Source: Methylorubrum extorquens (GTDB taxonomy: Bacteria > Pseudomonadota > Alphaproteobacteria > Rhizobiales > Beijerinckiaceae). Taken from it: a stretch of DNA of 64,000 nt. The translations under genes were made by a program, and so were the position numbers. Location of the stretch: NCBI RefSeq assembly GCF_024169925.1, contig NZ_JALJXF010000001.1, positions 2,858,001-2,922,000 on the forward strand, given 5' to 3'. Under the pieces are notes generated by a model. That model made no database searches and was not told the origin of the DNA. It saw nothing but the letters and a program-made list of their open reading frames with translations. Numbering within the stretch: the first letter of the stretch is position 1; every line of letters starts with the position of its first letter. Positions 54,458 to 62,061 of the stretch are shown piece after piece.

Positions 54458-55198
54458 ATGCAGAACGCGCTCTTCGTCGGAGTCTCCGCCCAGACCGCCC
54501 TGGCTCGCGAACTCGACGTCATCGCCAACAACATGGCCAACGTCTCGACCACCGGCTTCAAGGCGCGCTCGGCCCGCTTCCAGGAATATCTGATGCCGGT
54601 GGCCTCCGCCGACAGCTTCCAGCGAACCGACCGCCGCGTCTCCTACGTCATCGACCAGGGCACCCCGCTCGACCTGACGCAGGGGCCGGTGGAGTCCGAC
54701 AGCAACCCGATGCACGTGGCCCTGCGAGGCGACGCCTTCCTCACCGTCCAGACGCCACAGGGCCTGCGCTACACTCGCAACGGCGCCTTCGAACTCGACG
54801 CCACCGGCAACCTCGTCACCTCGGACGGCCATGCGGTGCAGGGCGACGGCGGCCCGATCACCATCGGGCAGCAGGAGACGGGGCTCGCCATCGCCCCCGA
54901 CGGCACGATCTCGACCAATCTCGGCATCCGCGGCCGGCTGCGCCTCGTCACCTTCGCCAACGCGCAGGCGCTGAAGTCGGAGGGCGCCAACCTGTTCTCG
55001 TCCGAGGCGCCCGCGCGGCCCGCCGGCCCCGGTGTCCATCTGGAGCCCGGCGCGCTGGAGCGCTCCAACGTGAAGCCGGTGGTGGAGATGACCCGGCTGA
55101 TGGATGTGAACCGCACCTACTCGATGGTCTCGAGCGTGATCTCGCGCCTCGACGAACTGCGCGGCACGGCGATCCGCCGTCTCGCCGACGTCGCCTGA
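54458..55198 (+). CDS. flgF: Flagellar basal-body rod protein FlgF
   Basis: 246 residues. The N-terminal rod signature is ARELDVIANNMANVSTTGFKARSARFQEYL, the central domain contains GTPLDLTQGPVESDSNPMHVAL and YTRNGAFELDATGNLVTSDG, and the C-terminus GALERSNVKPVVEMTRLMDVNRTYS is the coiled pairing segment. It forms part of the proximal rod. It is followed by flgG with an 89-nt gap that contains palindromic element B4. Confidence 0.95.
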   Translation: MQNALFVGVSAQTALARELDVIANNMANVSTTGFKARSARFQEYLMPVASADSFQRTDRRVSYVIDQGTPLDLTQGPVESDSNPMHVALRGDAFLTVQTPQGLRYTRNGAFELDATGNLVTSDGHAVQGDGGPITIGQQETGLAIAPDGTISTNLGIRGRLRLVTFANAQALKSEGANLFSSEAPARPAGPGVHLEPGALERSNVKPVVEMTRLMDVNRTYSMVSSVISRLDELRGTAIRRLADVA

Positions 55199-55205
55199 CA
55201 CACCG

Positions 55206-55275
55206 GCTCTAGCCTTCTGTTTTGTCACGCTTTCTCTCGACGAACCGGCCTCCACTTCGTCGGAAAGCGCTCTAA
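55206..55275. repeat. RIME-like element, copy B4, between flgF and flgG
   Basis: About 70 bp: GCTCTAGCCTTCTGTTTTG linker, P3 hairpin TTTCTCTCGACGAACCGG with its CTTCGTCGGAAAG arm, and a terminal GCGCTCTAA. It lies inside the flagellar operon, directly after flgF and 12 nt before the flgG start, so it would be transcribed as a hairpin in the polycistronic mRNA. Confidence 0.82.
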
Positions 55276-55287
55276 GGACCGACGCCG

Positions 55288-56079
55288 ATGCGCGCCCTCT
55301 ACGCCGCCGCCACGGGCATGGCGGCCCAGGAACTCAACGTTCAGGTCATCTCGAACAACATCGCGAACCTGCGCACCACCGGCTACAAGCGCCAGCAGGT
55401 GCATTTCCAGGATCTGCTCTACCAGAACCTGCGTCGCTCCGGCTCCTCGACCTCGGACCAGAACACGATGCTGCCTGCCGGCCTCGCGCTGGGCTCGGGC
55501 GTGAAGACCACCTCGACCGCCCGTGCGATGAGCCAGGGGCCGCTGGCGCAGACCGAGAAGGATTACGACGTCGCGATCCGCGGCGAGGGCCTGTTTCGCG
55601 TCCGCCTGCCGGATGGGCGCACCGCCTATAGCCGCGACGGTTCGTTCGACCTCGACGCGCAAGGGCAGATGGTCACCCGCGACGGCTACCTTCTCGATCC
55701 GGGCGTGACGGTGCCCAACACCGCGACCTCGGTGACAATCTCGGCCACCGGCGCGGTGCAAGCGACCATGCCCGGCCAGACCGCGCCGCAGGCGCTCGGC
55801 CAGTTCCAGCTCGCCCGCTTCGTCAACAAGGTCGGCCTCGAATCGATCGGCGACAACCTGTTCGTCGAGACCGCGGCCTCGGGCCCCGCCATCACCGGCC
55901 TGCCGGGCTCGGAAGGCTTCGGCAATCTGCAGCAGCGCTACCTCGAAGAAGCCAACGTCAACGCGGTCACCGAGATCTCGTCGCTGATCGCGGCGCAGCG
56001 CGCCTACGAGATGAACTCCAAGGTCGTCACCGCCGCCGACCAGATGCTCTCCACCACCTCGCAGATGTTCCGCGGCTGA
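55288..56079 (+). CDS. flgG: Flagellar distal rod protein FlgG
   Basis: 263 residues, the normal length. MRALYAAATGMAAQELNVQVI with SNNIANLRTTGYKRQQVHFQDL, SQGPLAQTEKDYDVAIRGEGLF, YSRDGSFDLDAQGQMVTRDGY and the C-terminal YLEEANVNAVTEISSLIAAQRAYEMNSKVV are the canonical FlgG blocks. It forms the distal rod connecting to the hook. Second gene of the flgF-flgG-flgA-flgH unit. Confidence 0.97.
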   Translation: MRALYAAATGMAAQELNVQVISNNIANLRTTGYKRQQVHFQDLLYQNLRRSGSSTSDQNTMLPAGLALGSGVKTTSTARAMSQGPLAQTEKDYDVAIRGEGLFRVRLPDGRTAYSRDGSFDLDAQGQMVTRDGYLLDPGVTVPNTATSVTISATGAVQATMPGQTAPQALGQFQLARFVNKVGLESIGDNLFVETAASGPAITGLPGSEGFGNLQQRYLEEANVNAVTEISSLIAAQRAYEMNSKVVTAADQMLSTTSQMFRG

Positions 56080-56093
56080 GGATTCGACCCGTG

Positions 56094-57140
56094 ATGCACG
56101 CCCTCCGGCCGATCCGCCGTCCCGTCCCGCTGGCCGTCACCCCGCTCTCCCGCGGCGTGATCGGCCGGACCGTCCTCGCGCTGGCCGCCTTCCTCGCGGT
56201 GACCCTGTTCACCCTGCCGCTCATGGCCGCCGGCACGACGCTGCGCCTGCGGGGCGACGTCACCGCCCGCGGCGACACCCTCAGCTTCGGCGACCTCGTG
56301 GAAGGCGCCCCCGCCGAGCTTGCCGCCCGCGCGCTGTTCCGGGCGCCGGCCCTCGGCGCGGTCGGCACGATCCAGGCACGCCGGATCATCGAGGCGGCGG
56401 CCTCCCTCGGCCTGACCGGAATCGAGACCGGCGGGTGGGTCCAGGTGACGGTGCAGCGTGCTGCCCGCCGGGTCGGGGCGACGGAGATCGAGGCGGCGCT
56501 CAAGCGCGCGCTGGAGACCGGTTACGGCCTCGATCAGAAATCCCTCTCGGTGCGCCTCGACGGCGATGCGCCGATGCTGCTCGCCCCGCTCGATCTCGAC
56601 GGGCAGGCGGCGGCGGTCGATGTCACCTACGATCCGCGGACGCGCCGGGTCGCCGGCCTCGTGGTGCTCGGCGAGCGTCAGGCCTCGCTGCGGGTCGCCG
56701 GCGTGGCGGTCGAGACCCGCGAGGTCGCGGTGCTGACCCGCAGCCTCAATCGCGGCGAGGCGGTCGCCAGCGCCGACCTCACCGTCGAGCGCCGCCCGCG
56801 CGACGGCGTGCCCAACGACGTGCAGGGCGCGCCGACCCTGGTCGTCGGGCAGGTGGCGCAGCGTCCCCTCAGCGCCGGCGCCGTCCTGCGCTCCGGCGAC
56901 GTGGCGCCGCCCGATCTCGTCGCCCGCGGCGACAGCGTCGCCATCGTGTTCGAAACCCCCGGCGTGTCGCTGTCGCTGCGCGGCATCGCCAACGAGAGCG
57001 GCCGGCTCGGCGCCAGCGTCTCGGTGACGAATGCCGCCTCGAAGAAGGTGCTGCAGGCCGTGGTGATCGCCCCGGGGCGGGTCTCGGTGGGCCCGATCTC
57101 GCAGCCTCAGCCGATCCTTCAGGCCAGCGCGGCCCCGTGA
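56094..57140 (+). CDS. flgA: Flagellar P-ring assembly chaperone FlgA
   Basis: 348 residues, starting 14 nt after flgG; a GTG 3 nt earlier is an alternative. A membrane/signal segment near the N-terminus (TVLALAAFLAVTLFTLPLMA) is followed by two LRGDVTARGDTLSFGDLV-type strands and the SAF domain (VLTRSLNRGEAVASADLTVE, GQVAQRPLSAGAVLRSGDV, GVSLSLRGIANESGRLG). FlgA helps FlgI assemble the P ring. It is longer than E. coli FlgA (219), as usual in alphaproteobacteria. Confidence 0.93.
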   Translation: MHALRPIRRPVPLAVTPLSRGVIGRTVLALAAFLAVTLFTLPLMAAGTTLRLRGDVTARGDTLSFGDLVEGAPAELAARALFRAPALGAVGTIQARRIIEAAASLGLTGIETGGWVQVTVQRAARRVGATEIEAALKRALETGYGLDQKSLSVRLDGDAPMLLAPLDLDGQAAAVDVTYDPRTRRVAGLVVLGERQASLRVAGVAVETREVAVLTRSLNRGEAVASADLTVERRPRDGVPNDVQGAPTLVVGQVAQRPLSAGAVLRSGDVAPPDLVARGDSVAIVFETPGVSLSLRGIANESGRLGASVSVTNAASKKVLQAVVIAPGRVSVGPISQPQPILQASAAP

Positions 57141-57196
57141 ACCGCGCCTCCTCCCTTCCGTCTCTCTCCCCTTCCCGCCAGCGCCGGACCCATCCG

Positions 57197-57949
57197 ATGA
57201 CCGCTCGCCGTCCCCGTCTCTCCCGCCTCGCCGTGATCCTGGCGCTCGCGCCGCTTGGCGCCTGCAACACCGTGGACCGCCTCTCGCAAGTCGGCGCCAC
57301 GCCGACGCTCTCGGCGATCGAGGACCCGACCGCCCAGCCCGGCTACCGGCCGGTGCGCATGGCGATGCCCGACACGAGCCCTGTCTCCTACGCGCCGAAC
57401 TCCCTGTGGCGCACGGGTTCGCGGGCCTTCTTCAAGGATCAGCGCGCCGCGCGGATCGGCGACCTGCTCACCATCAAGGTCAACGTGACCGACCGGGCCA
57501 ACCTCAACAACGAGACCAAGCGCTCGCGCACCAACGCGGAAGGCTTCGGCCTGCCCAACGCCTTCGGCCTGGAGAACAGCGCGGGCGTGGCCGCGGCCGG
57601 CATCGCTCCGGACAAGCTCATCAACGGCACCTCGACCTCGTCGAGCGACGGGGCCGGCTCGGTTCAGCGCGCCGAGACGGTGACCACCAACGTCGCCGCG
57701 GTCGTCACGCAGGTGCTGCCCAACGGCAACCTCGTGGTCGAAGGCAAGCAGGAAATCCGCATCAATTTCGAGGTGCGCGAGCTGATCGTGGCCGGCGTGG
57801 TGCGGCCCGAGGACATCGAGTCGGACAACACCATCGATTCGAGCAAGATCGCGCAGGCCCGCATCGCCTATGGCGGCCGTGGCCAGATCACCGACGTGCA
57901 GCAGCCCCGCTACGGCCAGCAGCTCGTGGATATCCTGCTGCCGTTCTGA
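57197..57949 (+). CDS. flgH: Flagellar L-ring lipoprotein FlgH
   Basis: 250 residues. The lipoprotein signal RLSRLAVILALAPLGAC has the lipobox LGAC. The mature part carries the family blocks SLWRTGSRAFFKDQRAARIGD, LLTIKVNVTDRANLNNETKR, VTQVLPNGNLVVEGKQEI and GQITDVQQPRYGQQLVDI. It forms the outer-membrane L ring. Last gene of the unit; it converges on a small membrane-protein gene, with element A3 between. Confidence 0.96.
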   Translation: MTARRPRLSRLAVILALAPLGACNTVDRLSQVGATPTLSAIEDPTAQPGYRPVRMAMPDTSPVSYAPNSLWRTGSRAFFKDQRAARIGDLLTIKVNVTDRANLNNETKRSRTNAEGFGLPNAFGLENSAGVAAAGIAPDKLINGTSTSSSDGAGSVQRAETVTTNVAAVVTQVLPNGNLVVEGKQEIRINFEVRELIVAGVVRPEDIESDNTIDSSKIAQARIAYGGRGQITDVQQPRYGQQLVDILLPF

Positions 57950-58065
57950 TCGGCTCTCGCGAAGCGCCCGCCCCATCGCCGTGCCCGATGGGGACATGAG
58001 CGGTGACCGGGCGCTCGCTGAAGCGCTTCCAAAAGGAGGGAGCCGGCGCCCTCCCCAAGCGAAAA

Positions 58066-58164
58066 GCGAGAGCCGCGCCTTGGATATCGGATCCAGGACG
58101 CGGCTCTCGCCTGTTGTTCCGCATCGTCGTCTTCCGAAAGCCGGCCTCCGTTCGGGGCGCGGCT
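58066..58164. repeat. RIME-like element, copy A3 with substituted stem
   Basis: The invariant loop TGGATATCGGATCC and the CCGAAAGCCGG part match A1 and A2, but the first arms read CGAGAGCCGCG / CGCGGCTCTCG instead of AGAGCATCGTC / GACGATGCTCT, and the 3' terminal arm also became GGGCGCGGCTC. The base changes occur together on both sides, so the hairpin is kept. The 5' arm of hairpin 2 is still GCATCGTC and no longer pairs. It lies between convergent flgH and the 58-residue gene. Confidence 0.8.
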
Positions 58165-58173
58165 CCGGACGCG

Positions 58174-58350
58174 TCAGTGCTCGGTGCCGGGCCGGTTCGG
58201 GCGCGGTGCTTCGCCGTGGGCCTCGGTGAAGGCCGAGCGGTGCGGGTCGTTCTTCGACTGCGCCACCCGGCCCCGCTGCCAGATCGCGAAGGCCGCGACG
58301 AGGACAATGGTGACGATGGCGAGCAGCGGAATTAGCACGTCGTTCGACAT
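58174..58350 (-). CDS. Small single-span membrane protein
   Basis: 58 residues: MSNDVLIPLLAIVTIVLVAA with one membrane helix, then a cytoplasmic tail rich in basic and acidic residues (RGRVAQSKNDPHRSAFTEAH). GGAGG lies 8 nt before the ATG at 58350; a second ATG 6 nt upstream is too close to it. No known family. It is inserted among flagellar genes, minus strand, with ~335 nt upstream that hold no gene. Confidence 0.6.
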   Translation of the reverse strand: MSNDVLIPLLAIVTIVLVAAFAIWQRGRVAQSKNDPHRSAFTEAHGEAPRPNRPGTEH

Positions 58351-58685
58351 CGCCATTTCCTCCGATGATTGTGTTCGGGGGCAAGCGGCGCGCGGATGAA
58401 AAGGTTCCGGAAGATCGCGCTTAGATATCACACCGCGCTGCGGCAAGTTTTCACAAGTCTTTGACGGGCTTCGGAACGATGCCACTTCACGGCTTCGCGA
58501 GCGAAAAGCGTTCGTGAGCCGGCCGTAGCGCCGCGGGATGGCGCGCACTCAGGGCCCGGCTCCGCCGAGGCGGCGTTGTCCGCTCGCGTCCGGTTTCTCG
58601 CCCCATCGATGCCAGGCCATACGAGGTCGATGTCGCACGGCGACCGCCGGGGCGTCATCGCAGCCCCGGACCGTGTCGCCGATGC
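58351..58685. other. Intergenic region upstream of the small membrane-protein gene
   Basis: About 335 nt without a gene on either strand. A moderately A+T-rich stretch (58420-58480) may carry the promoter of the small membrane-protein gene. No repeat or recognisable RNA structure seen. Confidence 0.5.
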
Positions 58686-59165
58686 TTACAGGCTGCGCGA
58701 GAACACCAGCGGGCCGCCCTGCGGACCGCGACCGTAGGGCGAGGGCGAGAGGGAGGGACGGCCGTAGACGGTGGGCGTGCGCGCTTTGGCGACTTCCTCG
58801 GCCAGCGCCTTGATCAGCCCCTCGGAGACGGCGCGGGCGGTGGCGAGCACCTGTTGGTTGGTTTCCACCACGGCGGCGAAGCGATGCTGGGCCGCTTTCA
58901 GCGCCTCGAGCCCCTCCGGTGCGAAGCGGGCGAGCGCGATCGCGTTGGCCTTGGCCGCCTCCAGGCCGTTCATGTAGGCGGAGGCGAGTTCGGATTTCGA
59001 CACGGAGTCCGTCAGCGCCTGGGCGATGCGCCCAGCCCGCACGCCGTCGCTCTCGCGGGTCAGCACCGCTTCCAGCTCGATCATGGTGGCGAGCAGCCCG
59101 CGCACGAAGGTCTGGGCCGAGGGGCGGTCGGTGAGGCGCAGGGCGAGGGTCCGATCAGCGGCCAT
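58686..59165 (-). CDS. FlgN/FlbY-like flagellar protein
   Basis: 159 residues, mostly helical: RGLLATMIELEAVLTRESDG, RAGRIAQALTDSVSKSELAS, NGLEAAKANAIALARFAPEG, FAAVVETNQQVLATARAVSE, then a Pro/Ser/Gly-rich tail with PTVYGRPSLSPSPYGRGPQG. The helical pattern and location resemble FlgN-type export chaperones for hook-associated proteins, or the alphaproteobacterial FlbY. It overlaps the CheL gene by 11 nt and ends the flgI unit. Identity at the family level is moderate. Confidence 0.65.
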   Translation of the reverse strand: MAADRTLALRLTDRPSAQTFVRGLLATMIELEAVLTRESDGVRAGRIAQALTDSVSKSELASAYMNGLEAAKANAIALARFAPEGLEALKAAQHRFAAVVETNQQVLATARAVSEGLIKALAEEVAKARTPTVYGRPSLSPSPYGRGPQGGPLVFSRSL

Positions 59166-59514
59166 TGCCCGCCTCCTGCATGCGCATCATCTCGGAATAG
59201 ACCTGATTGCTGATGCCGACGCCGCCGGTCTTCACGATGGCGTTGGCGTATTCCTTGGTCATCATCGAGCGCCAGACGCCGCCGCCGGTGCCGTTCTCGC
59301 CGAGGGGGCCGTCGGTGCCCTCGCTCTGCGTCAGCTTCTCCAGGCTGTCCTCCAGGAACATCTTCTCGAAGTCGTCGGCGGTCTTGCGCGCCTTGGTCGA
59401 GGCGGTGGACTTGGCCGCATCTATCGTGTTCGCGTCGGTTTTCGCGAGCGTGTTGAGCAGGTTCTTGCCGACGCCGACGGCGGCCGACGCCGCGAAGGTT
59501 GCGAGGGGCAGCAT
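59155..59514 (-). CDS. Rod-binding protein, CheL/FlgJ N-terminal type
   Basis: 119 residues from the ATG at 59514 (MLPLATFAASAAVG). The C-terminal half is the rod-binding domain: ARKTADDFEKMFLEDSLEKL and GGGVWRSMMTKEYANAIVKTGGVGISNQVY with a final SEMMRMQE. It corresponds to the FlgJ N-terminal domain without the muramidase part, as in the CheL proteins of alphaproteobacteria. It lies 26 nt after flgI and overlaps the FlgN-like gene. Confidence 0.85.
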   Translation of the reverse strand: MLPLATFAASAAVGVGKNLLNTLAKTDANTIDAAKSTASTKARKTADDFEKMFLEDSLEKLTQSEGTDGPLGENGTGGGVWRSMMTKEYANAIVKTGGVGISNQVYSEMMRMQEAGNGR

Positions 59515-59540
59515 GGTGCGATCTCCCAATCCAAAAAAAG

Positions 59541-60683
59541 TTACATCAGCTCGATGTCGGCCTGGAGCGCGCCGGCCGTCTTGATCGCTTGAAGGATCGA
59601 GATCAGGTCGCGCGGGCCGACGCCGAGGGCGTTGAGGCCGTCGACGAGTTCGCGCAGGCTCACGCCCTCCTTCACCAGGGCGAGCTTGTTGCTGTCGCCG
59701 GTATCCACCTTCACCCCGGTGCGCGGCACCACCGCGGTCTGGCCGTTCGACAGCGGCGCGGGCTGGCTCACCATCGGCTGCTCGGTGATCGTCACCGTGA
59801 GGTTGCCTTGCGCGATGGCGACCGTAGAGACGCGCACGTCGCGGCCCATCACGATGATGCCGGAGCGCTCGTCCACCACGACGCGCGCGGTCTGGTCGGG
59901 TTCGACCTTGAGCTGCTCGACCTCGGTGATGAGGCGGATCATGTTGCCGCGGTACTTGGCCGGAATCTGGAGAGTGATCGTCGCCGGGTCGGTCGGCTCG
60001 GCGGTGTCGGCACCCATGAAGTCGTTGATCGCCGAAGCGATCCGCTTGGCGGTGGTGAAGTCGGGGTTGCGCAGCGACAGCCGCAGCGAGCGCGCCTCGT
60101 TGAGCTTGAACGCCATCTCGCGCTCGACCAGCGCGCCGTTGGAGATGCGCCCGTTGGTCGGCACGCCGCGGGTGATCTTGGCGGCCTCGCCCTCCGCCGC
60201 AAAGCCGGCGATCGCGACCGAGCCCTGCGCCAGGGCGTAGATCTCACCGTCGGCGCCGAGCAGGGACGTCGCCACCAGCGTGCCGCCCTGAAGCGACTTG
60301 GCATCGCCGAGCGAGGAGACCGTCACGTCGATATGCGTGCCCTGAGTCGCGAAGGGGGGGAGGTTGGCCGTCACCATCACCGCCGCGAGGTTCTGGGTGC
60401 GCATGGTCGCGCCGCGGGTGTTGATACCGAGCCTCTCCAGCATCGCCTGCAGGGACTGCTTGGTGAAGGGGATGTTGTTGAGGGTGTCGCCGGTGCCGTT
60501 GAGGCCGACCACGATGCCGTAGCCGACGAGCTGGTTGGTGCGCACGCCCTCGACGGCGGCAAGATCCTTGACCCGCGACAGGGCGCTGGCGGGGGCCGGC
60601 GGAAGCAGGACCGCGAGGCAGGCGAGCACCGCGACGAGACGGCGGGCGAACAGGGCAGGAGACAGGGGACGAGGCAGGGGCAT
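59541..60683 (-). CDS. flgI: Flagellar P-ring protein FlgI
   Basis: 380 residues with a signal peptide (LVAVLACLAVLLPPAPASA). The mature protein opens with SRVKDLAAVEGVRTNQLVGY and contains GTGDTLNNIPFTKQSLQAML, TLVATSLLGADGEIYALAQG, LSLRNPDFTTAKRIASAIND, and the C-terminal SLRELVDGLNALGVGPRDLI. It forms the periplasmic P ring. The ATG at 60683 keeps the signal near the N-terminus. First gene of the minus-strand unit flgI-cheL-flgN-like, with a sigma-54-type promoter 48 nt upstream. Confidence 0.97.
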   Translation of the reverse strand: MPLPRPLSPALFARRLVAVLACLAVLLPPAPASALSRVKDLAAVEGVRTNQLVGYGIVVGLNGTGDTLNNIPFTKQSLQAMLERLGINTRGATMRTQNLAAVMVTANLPPFATQGTHIDVTVSSLGDAKSLQGGTLVATSLLGADGEIYALAQGSVAIAGFAAEGEAAKITRGVPTNGRISNGALVEREMAFKLNEARSLRLSLRNPDFTTAKRIASAINDFMGADTAEPTDPATITLQIPAKYRGNMIRLITEVEQLKVEPDQTARVVVDERSGIIVMGRDVRVSTVAIAQGNLTVTITEQPMVSQPAPLSNGQTAVVPRTGVKVDTGDSNKLALVKEGVSLRELVDGLNALGVGPRDLISILQAIKTAGALQADIELM

Positions 60684-60730
60684 CGGAACTCGGCAGCCGG
60701 ACCAGGCGACTTTACGCCGGTTCGATCTCT

Positions 60731-60745
60731 GCCAGGGCCGTGCCA
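60731..60745 (-). promoter_or_regulatory. Sigma-54 promoter of flgI unit
   Basis: On the minus strand TGGCACGGCCCTGGC matches TGGCACG-N4-TTGC with one mismatch, 48 nt before the flgI start. The first eleven bases are identical to the flgF-operon promoter at 54405. Confidence 0.7.
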
Positions 60746-60937
60746 AACCATAAGGTATTGATAGTAGGCAAGTTTTTCTTTTTCGGTGCTGCCGGAGCGG
60801 CGTGAGGGACGAGAGCGTTTCCTGCCGCCCCGGCAGCTTCTGCCGGGCTGTTTACCGGCGCTTAACCCTGTCGGCCGATGTCTTCGGAGATCGGCACCCG
60901 CCGTGCATCGGCGGGTGCGAGAAGGTTTCGAACCATC

Positions 60938-61378
60938 ATGCGCGTCGACACACGCTTTGCCGCGGCCGCCGCGGGTGCGCTCAACGCCACCCGCCGCGCC
61001 GCCGCGCCGGGCGCCTTCGCCCCAGCGACGGGCGCGGAAGAGACGCCTCGGGCGGCGACCGCGGGCGCGAGCCAGACCGGCATGCTCACCGGGCTCGACG
61101 CCCTCCTCACGCTCCAGGGCCAGGACGGGGCCGACGCGCAGAAGGAGCGCCGCCGCCGCTCGGTGCAGCGCGGGCACGACCTGCTCGACGGGCTCGACCG
61201 GCTGAAAGCCGCGCTGATCGGCGGCCGGGTGGCGACGCGCGACCTTCAGGCCATCGCCGGCCGCCTCGCCGAGCGGAATGCGGAGAGCGGCGATCCCCGC
61301 CTCGACGGGCTGGTGGCCGAGATCGAACTGCGCGCCGCGGTGGAACTCGCCAAGCTCGAAGCGGCGCGCGGCGCCTGA
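60938..61378 (+). CDS. fliX: Flagellar assembly regulator FliX
   Basis: 146 residues. The C-terminal half is the FliX domain: ERRRRSVQRGHDLLDGLDRL, AALIGGRVATRDLQAIAGRL and LDGLVAEIELRAAVELAKLE. The N-terminal half is Ala-rich and disordered. In Caulobacter FliX works with the activator FlbD to couple flagellar assembly to sigma-54 transcription. It is divergent from flgI; a poor sigma-54-like site (CGGCACCCGCCGTGC at 60892-60906) is the only promoter candidate seen. flbD is not in the window. Confidence 0.9.
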   Translation: MRVDTRFAAAAAGALNATRRAAAPGAFAPATGAEETPRAATAGASQTGMLTGLDALLTLQGQDGADAQKERRRRSVQRGHDLLDGLDRLKAALIGGRVATRDLQAIAGRLAERNAESGDPRLDGLVAEIELRAAVELAKLEAARGA

Positions 61379-61383
61379 ACACG

Positions 61384-61416
61384 AAAAGGGCCGGACCCCT
61401 TTTCGAGGTCCGGCCC
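61384..61416 (-). terminator. Terminator of the GCG_CRPN-like gene
   Basis: GGGCCGGACC (61388-61397) pairs perfectly with GGTCCGGCCC (61407-61416). On the minus strand the stem is followed by TTTTCG, so it terminates transcription of the small minus-strand gene 7 nt upstream. It may also block read-through from fliX, but without a U-run in that direction. Confidence 0.8.
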
Positions 61417-61422
61417 GCACGA

Positions 61423-61719
61423 TCACCAGTAATAGGGTCGCGGTCGGTAATAGCCGTAGGGCCGGTAGAGCGGCCGCGGGCGATAATATCCGGGGGGCGG
61501 GCCGCCCCAGTAGCGCCGTGGACCCCAGTTCGGGCGGCAGATGCCCCAGGGATTGGGGTGGAAGCCCGGCCCGCAGCCACCGGCGGTGCGCTCCACGAGC
61601 GCGTTGTCCGTCGTGGTCGCGAGGGGCGCGGGGCTGAAGGGCGCCGCCTGAGCGCTGCCCGCGACACCGAGGCTGCCGGCGATCACCGCAGCCAATGCGA
61701 ACGCCTTCGCGTGCGTCAT
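61423..61719 (-). CDS. Small exported GCG_CRPN-like Tyr/Pro-rich protein
   Basis: 98 residues: a signal peptide (THAKAFALAAVIAGSLGVAG, cleavage SAQA-APF), a short conserved core (ERTAGGCGPGFHPNPWGICR) and a tail of PRRYWGGPPPGYYRPRPLYR-type repeats rich in Tyr, Pro and Arg. The core fits the GCG_CRPN prefix-to-repeats family seen in Methylobacterium-like genomes, in which a two-Cys motif precedes a low-complexity tail; function unknown. It has its own terminator and is monocistronic. Confidence 0.8.
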   Translation of the reverse strand: MTHAKAFALAAVIAGSLGVAGSAQAAPFSPAPLATTTDNALVERTAGGCGPGFHPNPWGICRPNWGPRRYWGGPPPGYYRPRPLYRPYGYYRPRPYYW

Positions 61720-62061
61720 CGTACGATTTCTCCGTTGCGGCCGGAATAGACGGCCGATGCCGGAAGCTAGGTTTGCCTCGATGAACCGAAGCTGACTGGA
61801 TCCCCGCCTCCCGCGGTGCTGTGCGATCACTGTTCGCGAGCGCAGTACACATCGATGTGATGGGTGAAGGGGGCTTCCGTTGCTTGTCGGGTGGCTGCCA
61901 AGCGCCTTACCCAAGCCGCAGACTCTGCGAGGATGCTGCCGTCCCTTCCGCTCAGTGTCTCGGCGCGATTGACGGCCCCGCTCCGATCTCCGACAAGGCT
62001 GCCCGCGTGAGCGGGCGCGCGCCGGTCTCGCCGGATCGCCAAGGGAATCGTCCGCGCCGCG
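61720..62061. other. Intergenic region upstream of MBOAT gene
   Basis: About 340 nt without a convincing gene. It holds a perfect 12-bp palindrome CACATCGATGTG at 61848-61859, a possible operator, and presumably the divergent promoters for the small secreted protein and the MBOAT gene. Confidence 0.5.
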
